This document shows, one piece after another, positions 46,830-58,500 of a DNA stretch of 64,000 bases. The stretch is from Macquaria australasica (Eukaryota > Chordata > Actinopteri > Centrarchiformes > Percichthyidae), in the NCBI GenBank assembly GCA_005408345.1, contig SEMN01000228.1, positions 717,546-781,545 on the forward strand, given 5' to 3'. Within the stretch, counting starts at the first letter, position 1; every line of letters begins with the position of its first letter. Made by a program: the position numbers and the translations under genes. A model generated the notes under the pieces. That model was not told where the DNA came from, did not search any database, and saw nothing but the letters and a program-made list of their open reading frames with translations.

Positions 46830-47830
46830 GTCAGAGAAGAAGGGAAACCGGGTTAGGAGACTGGCACACCGGCGGTAAACCTAACACCTTATCGCCGCTG
46901 TACATGTCACAAGGGCACGAACATAAACGAGCGAAACAGGCCGACAGCAGCTTCACATTTGGTCGAGTACAAGGCTGATTTTCGCTGAACCAAAGGGGGC
47001 ACAGCGACTGCACCACGGTGGGAAGACAGGTGTTTGCGTAAGCGTTGAGGTTACGGTCTGTGGCTGTACGTCAGCAGCCCCCTCGCGGTTTACTCCCAGG
47101 TCTCACTAACTGGCAGCCGCAGCGCAAACCCGGACGGACACAAACGCCGACTGATCGCCAGATAAGAAAGGCCCGGTACGGCTGGGTGGCCTGAGCGGGC
47201 CCCCTTCCGCTCGGAGCAGGTACCCGCTGGATCCACGAAGGGCGGATGCTCCGGCTAGTTAGCTCGCTAGCTGGTGTTAGCTCGCTGCTCCGCGGCCGTT
47301 AACGGTCGACGGGGCGCCGCCGTTCGAGGCACGACCTCGCCGGCGCGCTGCGTAAGAAAAGCCCGTCAGTGGGTTTTAAGTCCCGCACCTCGTTAGGCCC
47401 GCGGTGACGGCTCTTCGGTCCGTCCGTTAACGTTACCGGAACCTGCTAACGTAGCTGCCGTTAGCTAAATGCCGCGTCACAGCGGGGAGAGAGCACCGTG
47501 ACGTCACGTCGGACGCCCGGGAGAACGGGCCGGTGGCACGGAGCAGCGGGCGGCTCACCCGGTGCGGCGGCTCAGGGCAGAGAGCGGCGCCTCGGAGCGG
47601 ATTGTTACCTTTCACAAAGACAGCTTCTCGATCTTTCCGTTATCTCTCACTGTCACTCCAAAATGGCGTCTTGCGCAGCCAGGGAGACACCGGCGTACGG
47701 GCGCGTCCCACCGTCGACCCCGAGCCAATCACAGAGCAGAGGGTGTAACCGACGGCCCGCCTCCGCCGTCCTGCCGTCCAATCACAGCGCCGGAGCAGCC
47801 CTGCGTGCACAGTGCACAAAATGTCGAGGA
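46830..47830 (-). promoter_or_regulatory. arf2: CpG-island promoter and noncoding first exon of arf2
   Basis: A GC- and CpG-rich block in otherwise AT-rich DNA, typical of a housekeeping vertebrate promoter. On the minus strand a good donor (AAAG then GTAACA) ends a noncoding exon at 47609. The coding exon begins after ctgacag with 10 nt of 5' UTR (46818-46827). Upstream there are two CCAAT boxes (47725-47729 and 47778-47782, plus-strand sense) and an AAAATGGCGTC YY1-like site at 47660-47670. The start site is therefore probably near 47640-47700. This is inferred from motif layout, not from transcript data. Confidence 0.7.
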
Positions 47831-47969
47831 AGTGAACCGCACACGAGTTTATTCAGGTTTCAGCCTCAGTGGATAACAGAGGAGATGGCATGAGATCAGA
47901 GCTGCAGCTGACAAAAGGCTGCAGCTGTCATTTGAAAGTATGTTACTGATATCTGATTGTTTCTCGACA

Positions 47970-48303
47970 ATATATGGCCAAAAGTACGTGGACGGGGGGG
48001 TCTGCGGCTGCTGGTTCGTGGCTTTGGCCCCTTGGTTCAGTGACACAGTCTGTGTTCGTCCCCCTTTCCTGTTTCAACATGACAGACAGTGGCCCCCCTT
48101 CACAGATGGTTTCCCCAGTTTGGTGTGGAAGACTGGCCTGCACCGAGCCCTGACCTCACCCCCAGTCCAGCACCTCTGGGATGAACTGGATCGCTGACTG
48201 GGAGCCAGACCTGATCACCAACACCAGAGTTAAACCCCACTGATGCTCTTGTGTCTGAATCCCTGCGGCTGGTGGAAACACCACGGTTTTGGAATAACAT
48301 ATA
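47970..48303. mobile_element. Tc1-like element fragment upstream of the arf2 promoter
   Basis: It begins atatggccaaaagtacgtgg. In the plus frame it gives LHRALTSPPVQHLWDELDR, resembling the C-terminal part of Tc1-type transposases, then further diverged sequence (aatgctc-like and ggttttggaataacat). It is heavily degraded and clearly not a gene. Confidence 0.5.
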
Positions 48304-48919
48304 ATAAAGTGGTAGAATCCTAAATATGACATTGATTCTTCACATTTTTAATGCAAAACTAACAATTAGTCATTGACAGTTAGTCTTTTGCTGGCTGCTT
48401 TTTGTTCGATCAGCTGTTTGAAGGCAGCAGACAGCCCTCTTTCATCCTTCGTGTTGACATTTTGCAGTGTCTGAGCTACTGGACACCTGCTGATAGTCAA
48501 CAAAGATCCCTTTCTAGACGAAGCAGGGGGCCTCGAGCCACTGTGCACTATTAGATTATGACTGTTGGTGTATTTTGTTTCAGTCCACACAGGATTACAT
48601 AAAGAATCGTGTTACAGAGTTAGAGGAATACTATGCTGTGATGTTGTGGCCCCAAAAAAAAGTAAATTAAAGTAAAAAATGTGCCGTTGTGCCTGCTCAA
48701 AGGTGGGGGGGGGGCATGTTTAAATATTTGCTATAGGAGGAGCTGCTTGAGTGGCCCTATTAGCTCCACATTCCTCAAAGATTTAACTGAAAAAGATTTA
48801 ACTGAACCACAAGGTTGTTGCCAGAATAGCTAAGCCCCCACCCAAAAAAAGGGTTTTTTACCATATACCAAAAATAATTTCTTAATGTGGGAATAAAAAT
48901 TTCAATGGGTAAATACTGA

Positions 48920-49080
48920 TTATCTCATTTTAAAATGTCATTTTATTTTATCTTAATTGATTTTATTCTTATTGTTTTGAATCTCATTGTAATGATTTTC
49001 TTTGCCTATGGAAAACACTTTGAGTTGCCTCTGTGTTTGAAATGTGCTGTATTAATAAAGCTGCCTTGCCTTATCTATTT
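48920..49080 (+). mobile_element. LINE 3' tail
   Basis: The block ends ttgaaatgtgctgtattaataaagctgccttgccttatc, the form of a fish LINE 3' end with a short repeat tail. No reverse-transcriptase sequence is visible upstream. It sits in the spacer between map3k14 and arf2. Confidence 0.45.
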
Positions 49081-49563
49081 ACAGCCTATAAAATATCCAC
49101 CAATTGTTTTGAATTGTTTATCCAAACAAATTCCCAGACATGACCTCGGTGTCCTCACTGTCCCTTCTGAACCATTTCATATCTGAATTATAATAATTTC
49201 ACATCTCAGTGAAACATTTCACATGCAAAATGTCCAAAAACAGCATGTAACTATATGTGATGTGAATTTATAGGAAAGGCCTGAAAAGCCTCATGTCTAA
49301 ATCATGTAATCATGTGATCTGATCACGTGTGAAACAGTCAGATGAGCTTTCTCTGTAAGGGCAAAGCTAGTTTCTTTATTAGTGCTCTAAGAGGCATTTT
49401 CATCAGCTCCTGTGTTGATGATGTGGTTGGTATTGCTTCTGCTTCTGCTCTTATAGTCAACTGAAGCTGGACGACACGATGAATGAAGGAGGAAGTGACC
49501 AGAAAACAAGCAGAGGTGGCAGAAGAGAGCAGCTTCTTTTTTTCCCTATAAGATCTCTTTTTT

Positions 49564-49854
49564 TTTATTAAGATATAAAATGTCAGTAACGTTCAAGTAT
49601 TAAAGTCTTCAGGACTCATATTGTATTATGACAGATATTCATTGTCACTCATTCTAAAGCTTAAAAGGCACCAAACAACGTGACAAACACTCAAATTCCT
49701 ACCAAAAGCACTGGTTATTCTACGTTTACACAGACAAATCAATCATATCAGCAGCACAACATCTACAGGTACATCTTTATGTCCACATGGCTTTAGAACA
49801 ATCAGTGTCTTAATAAGTGCAAAAACAACAACCAAAATAAGAAAAATGTCCGTC
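49564..49854 (-). other. map3k14: map3k14 3' UTR with polyadenylation signal
   Basis: About 290 nt follow the map3k14 stop codon up to a minus-strand AATAAA at 49564-49569, which continues into an A-rich run. The short length and single clear signal make this the likely transcript end. Confidence 0.6.
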
Positions 49855-51765
49855 TCATTCTCGAAGTTCCAGCTTGCCGTCTCTGACTCTCCACCTCCAG
49901 CACTGACATCTGTCAGGAGCAGGAACACAGCGCAGCCACAGACAAGACTCTCTGATCTCCTGCTCAGAGGACACCGTCTTCCTGTCCAGGGTCTCCAACG
50001 TGAAGGCTTTCCCCGAGACCTGAATGATAGATGGGATAATGCATGTGGGTTTCAGCAGGCTGGGTATCAAATCCATCAAGTGTTGAAAAGTTGGCACTGG
50101 ATGTCTGGTCTTTACTTTTAGTTCCAGATTTAAATCCAAATTTTACCAGTTTTTGACCATTTTATTTAGATACAATTCTTGTGTTTAGCCAACATTTAAC
50201 ATTTCAGAACTTTGGCTTCTTTCTGATTTAGAAAAAACATGTTTATATTTCTCAAAGTCATGATATCGGTACCAGAACTCAGGTGTTTTACTCAAGTGCT
50301 GTACTTAAAGGGTAATTCTGGTATTTTTAAACCTGGGCCTCTATAGAATAACAGAATAACATGACACTTAGAATAACAGTCTGAGCCAGAGTCAGTGGCA
50401 AAAACAAGCACTTTTAGTAGACAGACTTTGACGGGCGCAGTTGCCCCAAAGAATTACGTTGCAGCCATTGCAGCCCGTTTCGCGCTTTCCGGCTGAGGCG
50501 ATCTACTGGACCAACTCCAAAATGTTTGTACTTGACTTGGGTATTTCCATTTCATGCTACTTTATACTTCTACTCCACTAAATTTCAGAGGAAGATATTA
50601 TTGTTTTCACTCCACTACATTGATTTAACAGCTGTAGTTACTTTACTAATTAAGATTTTTATTACAAAACATATGATCACCCTTTAAATTATGATGCATT
50701 TCTTCCCTTCAAAAATCAAAAATGTCCCAGCCTGTTTTCAGTGCAAATCAATTTGTTTGTGTGTTTTCTGAAATCATGTTTCATTTCTGTTAATTCTAGT
50801 GCCACGTCACACCTCAGTTTTAGACGGGTTCATTTGCATTAAAAAGAGGTTGAAATATTAAGATTTGTTCACCTGTTTTAAGAAAATAAGTTTTTTTAGG
50901 ACCTATCATTCCCAGTTATTGATCTTTTGTCAGTTCAGGACCAGGACCAGTTCACACTGGAATCTGATTAAAAATAAATAAATAATAAATTGCAGAATTG
51001 TGACGAATGTGGATTCCAATATGACTGTTCAGACTGAGGTCGCATTGCAAAAAAATCAGACCTGTATCTGATTTATATGAAAGTGGCCCAAATCAGAATT
51101 GAAAAGATCAGATTCCATGTGATTTGTTCTGTTCACACTGTTATAAAAAAACAGATCTGAGTCACAGATTTGGGCCACTTTTGCCTGCAGTCTGAATGTA
51201 GCGTCAGGATCTGGGTGGCTACCTGAAAACCACCCCAAACATTCAAACAATCAGTCAGCTGTCTCTTACCTGATCACTAATTCCTATAGCAACATGGCCC
51301 ACTTTGACCTGCCGACGCTCACGGATCCTGAGACACTCGCCCTGGACGTTCTCAATCCAGATGTCAACACCTGGAGCGTCAGAACACATGAACAACAATG
51401 AAAAAACAGGACTCAGCCAGCGTATAGCGATGCAGTCCTGCCATCTTACCTTCGAAGCAGTACGAGGAGGGCTGATTCGCTGAGGCCAACCACTCCAGGT
51501 GTCCGTCTGTCTGACTGTTGCAGGAGGAAAAGACTCCAGAGCTCAGGTCATCAGACGAATGATCAGAGTCCTTAAAAACGCAGAGAGATGTTTGTTCTTC
51601 AGAGTTATGTTTGAACTCTGCATGTACAGTACACATACACCTCTTTGTGCCTGCATCCACGAACACACACCTTCTCTGAGGCATCCATCTGCGACGCGTC
51701 TGAGCAGCTGAAACAGGACGGAGGGTCATCTCGAGGTTCAGGGGATGGGGTCCGGATGGTGGTGC
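49855..51765 (-). CDS. map3k14: map3k14 exons 11-14: C-terminal IKKalpha/p100-binding domain
   Basis: Exon 51671-51765 (TTIRTPSPEPRDDPP...DASEK), 51450-51570 (DSDHSSDDLSSGVFSSCNSQ...SSYCFEG), 51270-51370 (VDIWIENVQGECLRIRERRQ...GISDQ) and 49855-50019 (VSGKAFTLETLDRK...WRWRVRDGKLELRE). They align with human SSRDTLSSGVHSWSSQ, GEHLHIREF, VGDIATGISSQ and WSWRVKHGQLENRP, the region that binds IKKalpha, p100 and TRAF2-cIAP. The exon 51671-51765 acceptor is unusual: only about 17 nt of native intron separate its AG from an inserted L2 element. Confidence 0.92.
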
Positions 51766-52493
51766 CTACAGCTACATCTAAAGTCACTTACGTAACATTG
51801 CAAAAATCAGGCACATCCTGTCTCAAAAAGATGCAGAAAAGCTAGTCCATGCATTTGTTACGTCTAGGCTGGACTACTGCAACTCTCTATTATCAGGCTG
51901 CCCCAATAAATCCCTTAAGACTCTCCAGCTGATTCAGAATGCTGCGGCACGTTTACTGACAAGAACCAGAAAAAGAGAACATATTTCTCCAATATTAGCT
52001 TCTCTACACTGGCTCCCTGTAAAATCCAGAATAGAATTTAAAATCCTTCTCCTCACCTTCAAAGCCCTAAATGGTCAGGCACCATCATATCTTAAAGAGC
52101 TCATAGTACCCTATTACCCCACTAGAGCACTGCGCTCCCAGAATGCAGGGTTCCTTGTGGTTCCTAGAGTCTCTAAAAGTAGAATGGGAGCCAGAGCCTT
52201 CAGCTATCAAGCTCCTCTCCTGTGGAACCAGATCCCAGTTTGTGTACGGGAGGCGGACAACCTCCTCACATTTAAGAGTAGGCTTAGACTTTCCTCTTTG
52301 ATAAAGCTTATAGTAGGGCTGACTCAGGTGACCCCTGAGCCCCCCCTTAGTTATGCTGCTATAGGCCTAGACTGCCGGGGGACTTCCTATGATGCACTGA
52401 GCTCCTCTCTCCTCCTCTTCCTCTCCATCTGTACGCCCTCATATCCCATCAATGCTTGTTATTAATTCAACTTCTTCCCGTAGTTGTGTGCTT

Positions 52494-52528
<35 letters not shown>

Positions 52529-55500
52529 GCTTTCTGCAGGTATTTCTGCCTCCGGAGCTGTTGAGTCTGGATCTATGGTTTTACATCTCTATGTGGAACT
52601 GTATTGTGCTGCTGTATGTTCTCTTTCCTCTTCGCTCCCCCCCTCCCCTTCAACCCAACCGGTCGAGGCAGATGACCGCCCACCTTGAGCCTGGTTCTGC
52701 TCGAGGTTTCTACCTGTTAAAAGGGAGTTTTTCCTTGCCACTGTCGCATAGTGCTTGCTCATGGTGGGAACTGTTGGGTCTCTGTAAATATAAAGAGTCG
52801 GTCTAGACTTGCTCTATTCGAAAAAGTGCCCTGAGATAACTTTGTTATGATATGGCGCTATATAAATAAAACTGAATTGAATTGAATCTAGTGAGAGGCG
52901 ACATATCACCAGTTCATGTTAGTACCAAACAACACGAGTGCATTTAGGAATACTTTCCAAATCAATCCACGCTTTACTGCATTGATCACTTCATTGCATT
53001 TGCTAGATTTAGACTTGTCCCTAAATGCCTAAATATCCAAGCTCCTCAGGTGCTCAGTGAAAAGGTGAAACCTCTTGTAACTCAGTAATTCAGTCTTTGC
53101 AAGGTCCCCTTTTGAGAAAACCTCCTTTGAACAGACGACTCTCTGTTCGAGGGATCAATATGTGGAACTCCTTACCCACAGAACGCAAAAAATGTTGAAT
53201 GAATAATGAATGAATAGAATCTGGAGCCACAAAAGGCTTTATACTGCCTTTTCAAAACGTAGTAGTACCCTACTCCTCAAGACCTATTAACAGACTTTGA
53301 TGAGTAAAATCGGAGGAGTTCCCCTTTAAGACAGACTGGAAAATTTAAAGTTCCCCTCCACTCAAAAATATGAATGTTTGAGCTTCACTGTGCAGAATGA
53401 TGTCTGTGCAGAGTTTGACACTAGAAGCATGTTTTCACGTTCATCTGCTGAACGTGGTCATTGAAAATCTGATTTTAATGGGCGGGGTCTACAAGTATGA
53501 TTTGTGACATCATAAATAGTTGGAAGCAGCCAATCCTGGTTCAATATTCAACTTATACAAGTGTGATGTAGAAACTTGAAGCCTCCAGTGCAGACACACA
53601 GAGTTTACTCTACAGTGAAGCAGGAGACATCTTGTGTCCAGCAGGAAAACTTTAGAAATTAACAAAATTTGCGTATTCATAGATTCTGGAATTTGTAATA
53701 AGCTGGAAGGAAAAAAACATATCAGACACACATTATTGTTCCATCAGACTTATTGTATATATGTTTTAATACATGTCTGGAGGGGATCTTTAAAGTGTTC
53801 CTTTCTCACTCAGTAATCAAATCAATCAGCTCATGAGATGCTGTATCCTGATAAAATGTAGCTGCAGCGGATGAAATGATTCTGGAAACACTCAACAACT
53901 TGATCGTCCTGACTCACCGTCTCTGAGGTATTCCAGCTCTGGTTCTGATCCCCATGAATTATCGTTTGTCTGTTGGCCTTTTTGCAGCAAAGGGAAAAGG
54001 CCTCGGAGAGCACGGAGATACTCTGTAGAAATGGAGGAGTCCCACTCTTCTTCTTCCTCCTCCTCCTCCTCCTCCTCTTCCTCCTCTTCCTCTTCATCTC
54101 CTTCCTCTTCCCAATCCCCCTCATAGTCCCTGTCAGTTTTCAGCCACTTCTCCTGAATATGTTCCTCCTCTCCCATGTATATATCCACTTCTGAATCAGA
54201 CCAGGTGTCCCAGTCGTCATCCTGCAGTGATTTCGGCTGGCACTCCCACTCCCTAGTTAAGGACTCTGTCTCCACTTCAGAGTCCGAGTCCTCCTCGTCC
54301 ACTGCTGTAGTTCTCCAGGGGCTCACCCAGTACATGGTGGGCACTGAGACGGCAGCTGATGGTTTAGTTGGGGTGACGGGGGTCCCAGAGCAGGGGGTGT
54401 CTTCATCCTGGCTCTTGCTGTGATGCAGCTTCTCACAAGCACTTTGGACGGACCACAGACTCAGACCTCCAACTGTGGAGCAAATGTTCACTTTAAGACT
54501 CCTCAGTGATGCAGATAATATTACAACAACAGTAAGAAAGATGTTTTCCTACCTGGAAAACAAAACAAGTATGTGTTTCTGTAGACAATCACATCTCTAA
54601 AACTCACAAAAACTAGGTTGGAGTGCCTCAAGGGTCAATCCTGGGTCCTATTTTATTTTCCCTATACTTGCTCCCTCTTACATTATTCACTGCCACGGCA
54701 TCTCCTTTCATTTTTATGCTGACGACACGCAGCTATACCTTCCATTAAAGCCCACAGACCTTGGTATGCTGCACTGAAACTAATTTTCTCCAATTAAATC
54801 TGGACATTCTTACTATTAACCCTTAGTACATCTCTTCGTATTAAATTTGAAATGCGATGTTACTGCTATTCTGTACAGTCTTCAATTGATCAATTAAGAA
54901 ACATTGCAAATATTCCACCACATTCTACCTGTTTGCTTGTTTTAAAAGACTCTAAAACTCTTATACACACTTTTATTCTTGATTTTGTTCAAAACTCAGC
55001 TGCAAAACTAGAACAAATAGATCACATTACACCTGGTTTAGCCTATAAACACTGGCTGCCTGTTCATTTAAGAATTGATTTCGAAATTTTAATGCTAACT
55101 TTTAAAGCACTGCACGACCAGGCACAAGAAAGTAACCTGAGTTCCTCGAGCAGCGGCCTTCTAATAATCCAAGTCAAAGCGTAAGACCGGGGGGATCGAG
55201 CCTTTTCTGTTAAGGATCCGAGACTCTGGAACGATCTGACCGAGAGGATCCGCTTAGCTGAGTCCTCTTTTAAATCACCTCTTTTATTATATAGTTTACC
55301 CTGATTTTAGTTCATTCAGTTCCTTCTTATGTTGTCTATTTTATTTAGTCATTTTACCACCGTTGTTTTTGTTTTTGTTCTTGCCACATTTTGAATTCAT
55401 TGCACTGTTTTTATGTTTTTTTGTGTGTCCTTTTTTGTTTATGTTGTAAAGAATGTGACCTTTGTTTAGAAATGTTCTCTATAAATGAACTTTACTATCA

Positions 55501-58500
55501 TTATTAGAAAAATAAGGATGATTCTCGAATATGTAACATATGTCGACCTGCTCTGAGGGCCTTGGTGGTTTTCCTCCTGAGCTCCTTCGCCGATGCTCGT
55601 CTGTCAGGGTCCTTCTGGAGTCCGGCCCTGAACACTTTGGCTGTGAAGTTATTACAGTTGGACGGCACCTCCCATAGAGGCGGAGGCTCGTTGACAATCT
55701 GACAAAACAGACGTGAGAATACCAAGAAGCGTGAGAATACCTCGATGCTGTTCAGGGTGAAAATATCACACTTTCCAGTAAGAAGACTCTGACCTGGAGA
55801 CACAGTGGATGGGAGTAGAAGCGTATCCATGGGTGGCATCCATTGAGCATGTGCAGTAACATACAACAGCTGCTCCACACGTCCGCCTTGGCACAGAGCT
55901 GATCCCCTCGTGCCACCTCGGGGGCCATGTGGGTCTCTGTGCCGGGGAAGGCAGCTCCTACATCCACAACCAGTGAATTCATTTGAATCTGTTTTACCTC
56001 TTTATTACCTCGTGTTTCCCCCTGGCTGGTTTCCTGTTGTTTATGTATATTTTGACTCCTCTGGGGCTTTAGGCTCACAGTAATATTTGCTTATATTTGG
56101 GGGTTTTTTTCTGTGTAGTGTGACTTTAACCCATGAGTTTTGCATGTTTTACATAGTAAATGCAGAAGTCTCTTCCCGTGCCCTGTCAGCGTGTTCACCA
56201 TTAACTTTCTGTTATTGTCATGGACTTGCTAAAGAACAAGATAATACAATAGCCATCAGTCAGACTAACCATTAGGGGAAGATCCAGGTAGCAAATATAT
56301 GACTTTTTATGGATCACTTTTGAATCACAGCTGCTGTAAGTAACTTTTCTCTTCTTTTGTATTTATTTAAAGTTAATTTGTATGACCAAATCCACTAATG
56401 TGATCAATAAATATCAAGTGTGTTTTAATGTAAACCTTGCCATTCGATTTATTGCTGACCTTGTACACTTGACTCACCCCTGAATGCCTTGGTGCTCCGT
56501 CCGTTGTCATCTAATGTCTCTGAGAGACCAAAGTCGCAGAGGAATGTGTCTCTGCAGTCTGCAGACAGCAGCACATTGTCAACTGGAATAAAATCAACAC
56601 ATAGGATTTAGTGAGACAGCTTGTTTTCATTTTGGTGCTCGTTATGAAACAGTTGACTGAGGAATCAGGAGGCTGTCAGAGGCTGTCAGGGTGATGGGCG
56701 CACAGGGGGCCAAAGCCTCTGCAGCCCCCGAACAGCCGTCTTCAGGTAGCACAAGGTGACATCTTCCAAAATAAAGCACATTTTTTCCACCTGTTCATGA
56801 TCTGATATGATGAGACTGGTTCATTTAATGTTCGCTGGCTGAGGTAACCTCCTCGCAGTGACCTCAGGCGACAACGGAGGGTCCTAATTTGAGCAAGCCC
56901 CTTCCCAGTCGATCCTCTCAGCAGGGATTACTGAGGTTTTAGGGGTGAGATGTCAGTTTAGGATTAGGCACCAACACTGGGGATGCAAAGTGACAGTAGA
57001 ACCAGCAGCTAGAGGCTTTACTGGGCTCCCCTCCCTCCCAGTAAGCACTGCTGATAATATCAAAACTACTACCACGGCAGGGAGAGAGGGGACACTGTGG
57101 GGCCTCACAACAAACTGAACAAGATGAAGCTGAATCCAAATGTATATACAAATAATAATACAAATAAAAAAAAAATCTATTTAAAAAAAGTGATTCTACA
57201 CTGAAAATACGAGCCTACTCTAAGATACATACATGTATGTACATAGAAACCAGTAATGGAAGAAGTATTCAGATCCTTTTAAAGTAAAAGTAGCAATACA
57301 ACAACCTAAATATACTGCATTACAAGTAACAGCCCAGTATTATCAGCAGGATGTGCTTAAGTACCAGAAATAAAAATACTCATTATGCAGAATGTTCTAT
57401 TATTTATATATAATAATCCCAGATTATAATGATTGATTGGTTGATAATTATGTTAATGACTTTATATTCTGTTAGTTCAATCTATAAAGATGCATAATAT
57501 TTTATAAACTGATGACATGTTTGTACTTAAAGAGTAACTCCACACTAGATTTTGGAAGGAGGAAAAACACGGCTGCACTGGCCTCATGTTGCTGTGACAA
57601 AGCAGGATTATAAAACCGGATGAAGTTACTCTTTAAAATCTGTATCTGCAAAGTAACTAGTAACTGTAGCTGCCAAATAAATAAATGTCCCTCAAGATGT
57701 ACAAGTATAAAACGCGAATATTCAAGTAGAAGTACCTAAGAACAGTATTTAAAGCGGCAGTAATTTATTTCTTTGGCCACTTGGGGGCAGCAGTACAAGC
57801 TGTAAACATATTTTCACCTAATAAAGTTGATGGCAAGTCGTGGAGTTTCTGGGAACCCAACAATTGTAAGTCTAATATTTACTCTCTTTTAGCTCTGTTA
57901 TATAAATATCTGGCTCTTTAGCTGCTAAACGCTTCACTATGTAGTAACTGTTTTGCAGGTAGTGGACAGTGGGTTTTATTTGCTGAAAAACAGCTGCCTG
58001 GAAACGACGCTGATGAGAGCGATGAGACTGAACCAACAACCAGTAAAGTTGTGAGCTAAAAACAAACAAAACAAAGATGCTAAAATGCCCCGTAGAGCTG
58101 AGGAGAGCTGCAGAGTCGGGTAACGATGCTGTAAATCCACTAATTAAATTATTATTATTATTAAAAGTAAACACCCAGACCAAACAAGAACATACCTTTG
58201 ACGTCCAAGTGAAGGACCTTCCTGTGGTGCAGGTGCTCTAGTGCCCCCAGTGACTGATGGAGGTAGTGCAAGGCCAAATCCTCAGGTAGGGAGTTCATCT
58301 CTTTTAGAAGCTGGGCCAAACATGCTGAGGAGGTTTGGACAAATCTTTACTTCACAGGACTGCAAATCATTTGCTGTAAGTGTACTGCGTATAAAATGAA
58401 GTATTTGTGTTATTTATGGTGGATAGCGGAGACGGTTTACCTGGCTTCAAGTCCATGAAGAGCACGAGGTTGAGCCCCTCCCTCACGACCCCAAAGAGCT

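Noticed and set aside
47498..47893. Plus-strand 131-aa frame in the arf2 CpG island as a divergent gene
   Set aside because: High GC gives chance open frames in all phases; no family resemblance or splice structure was seen. It overlaps the arf2 first exon and CCAAT boxes.
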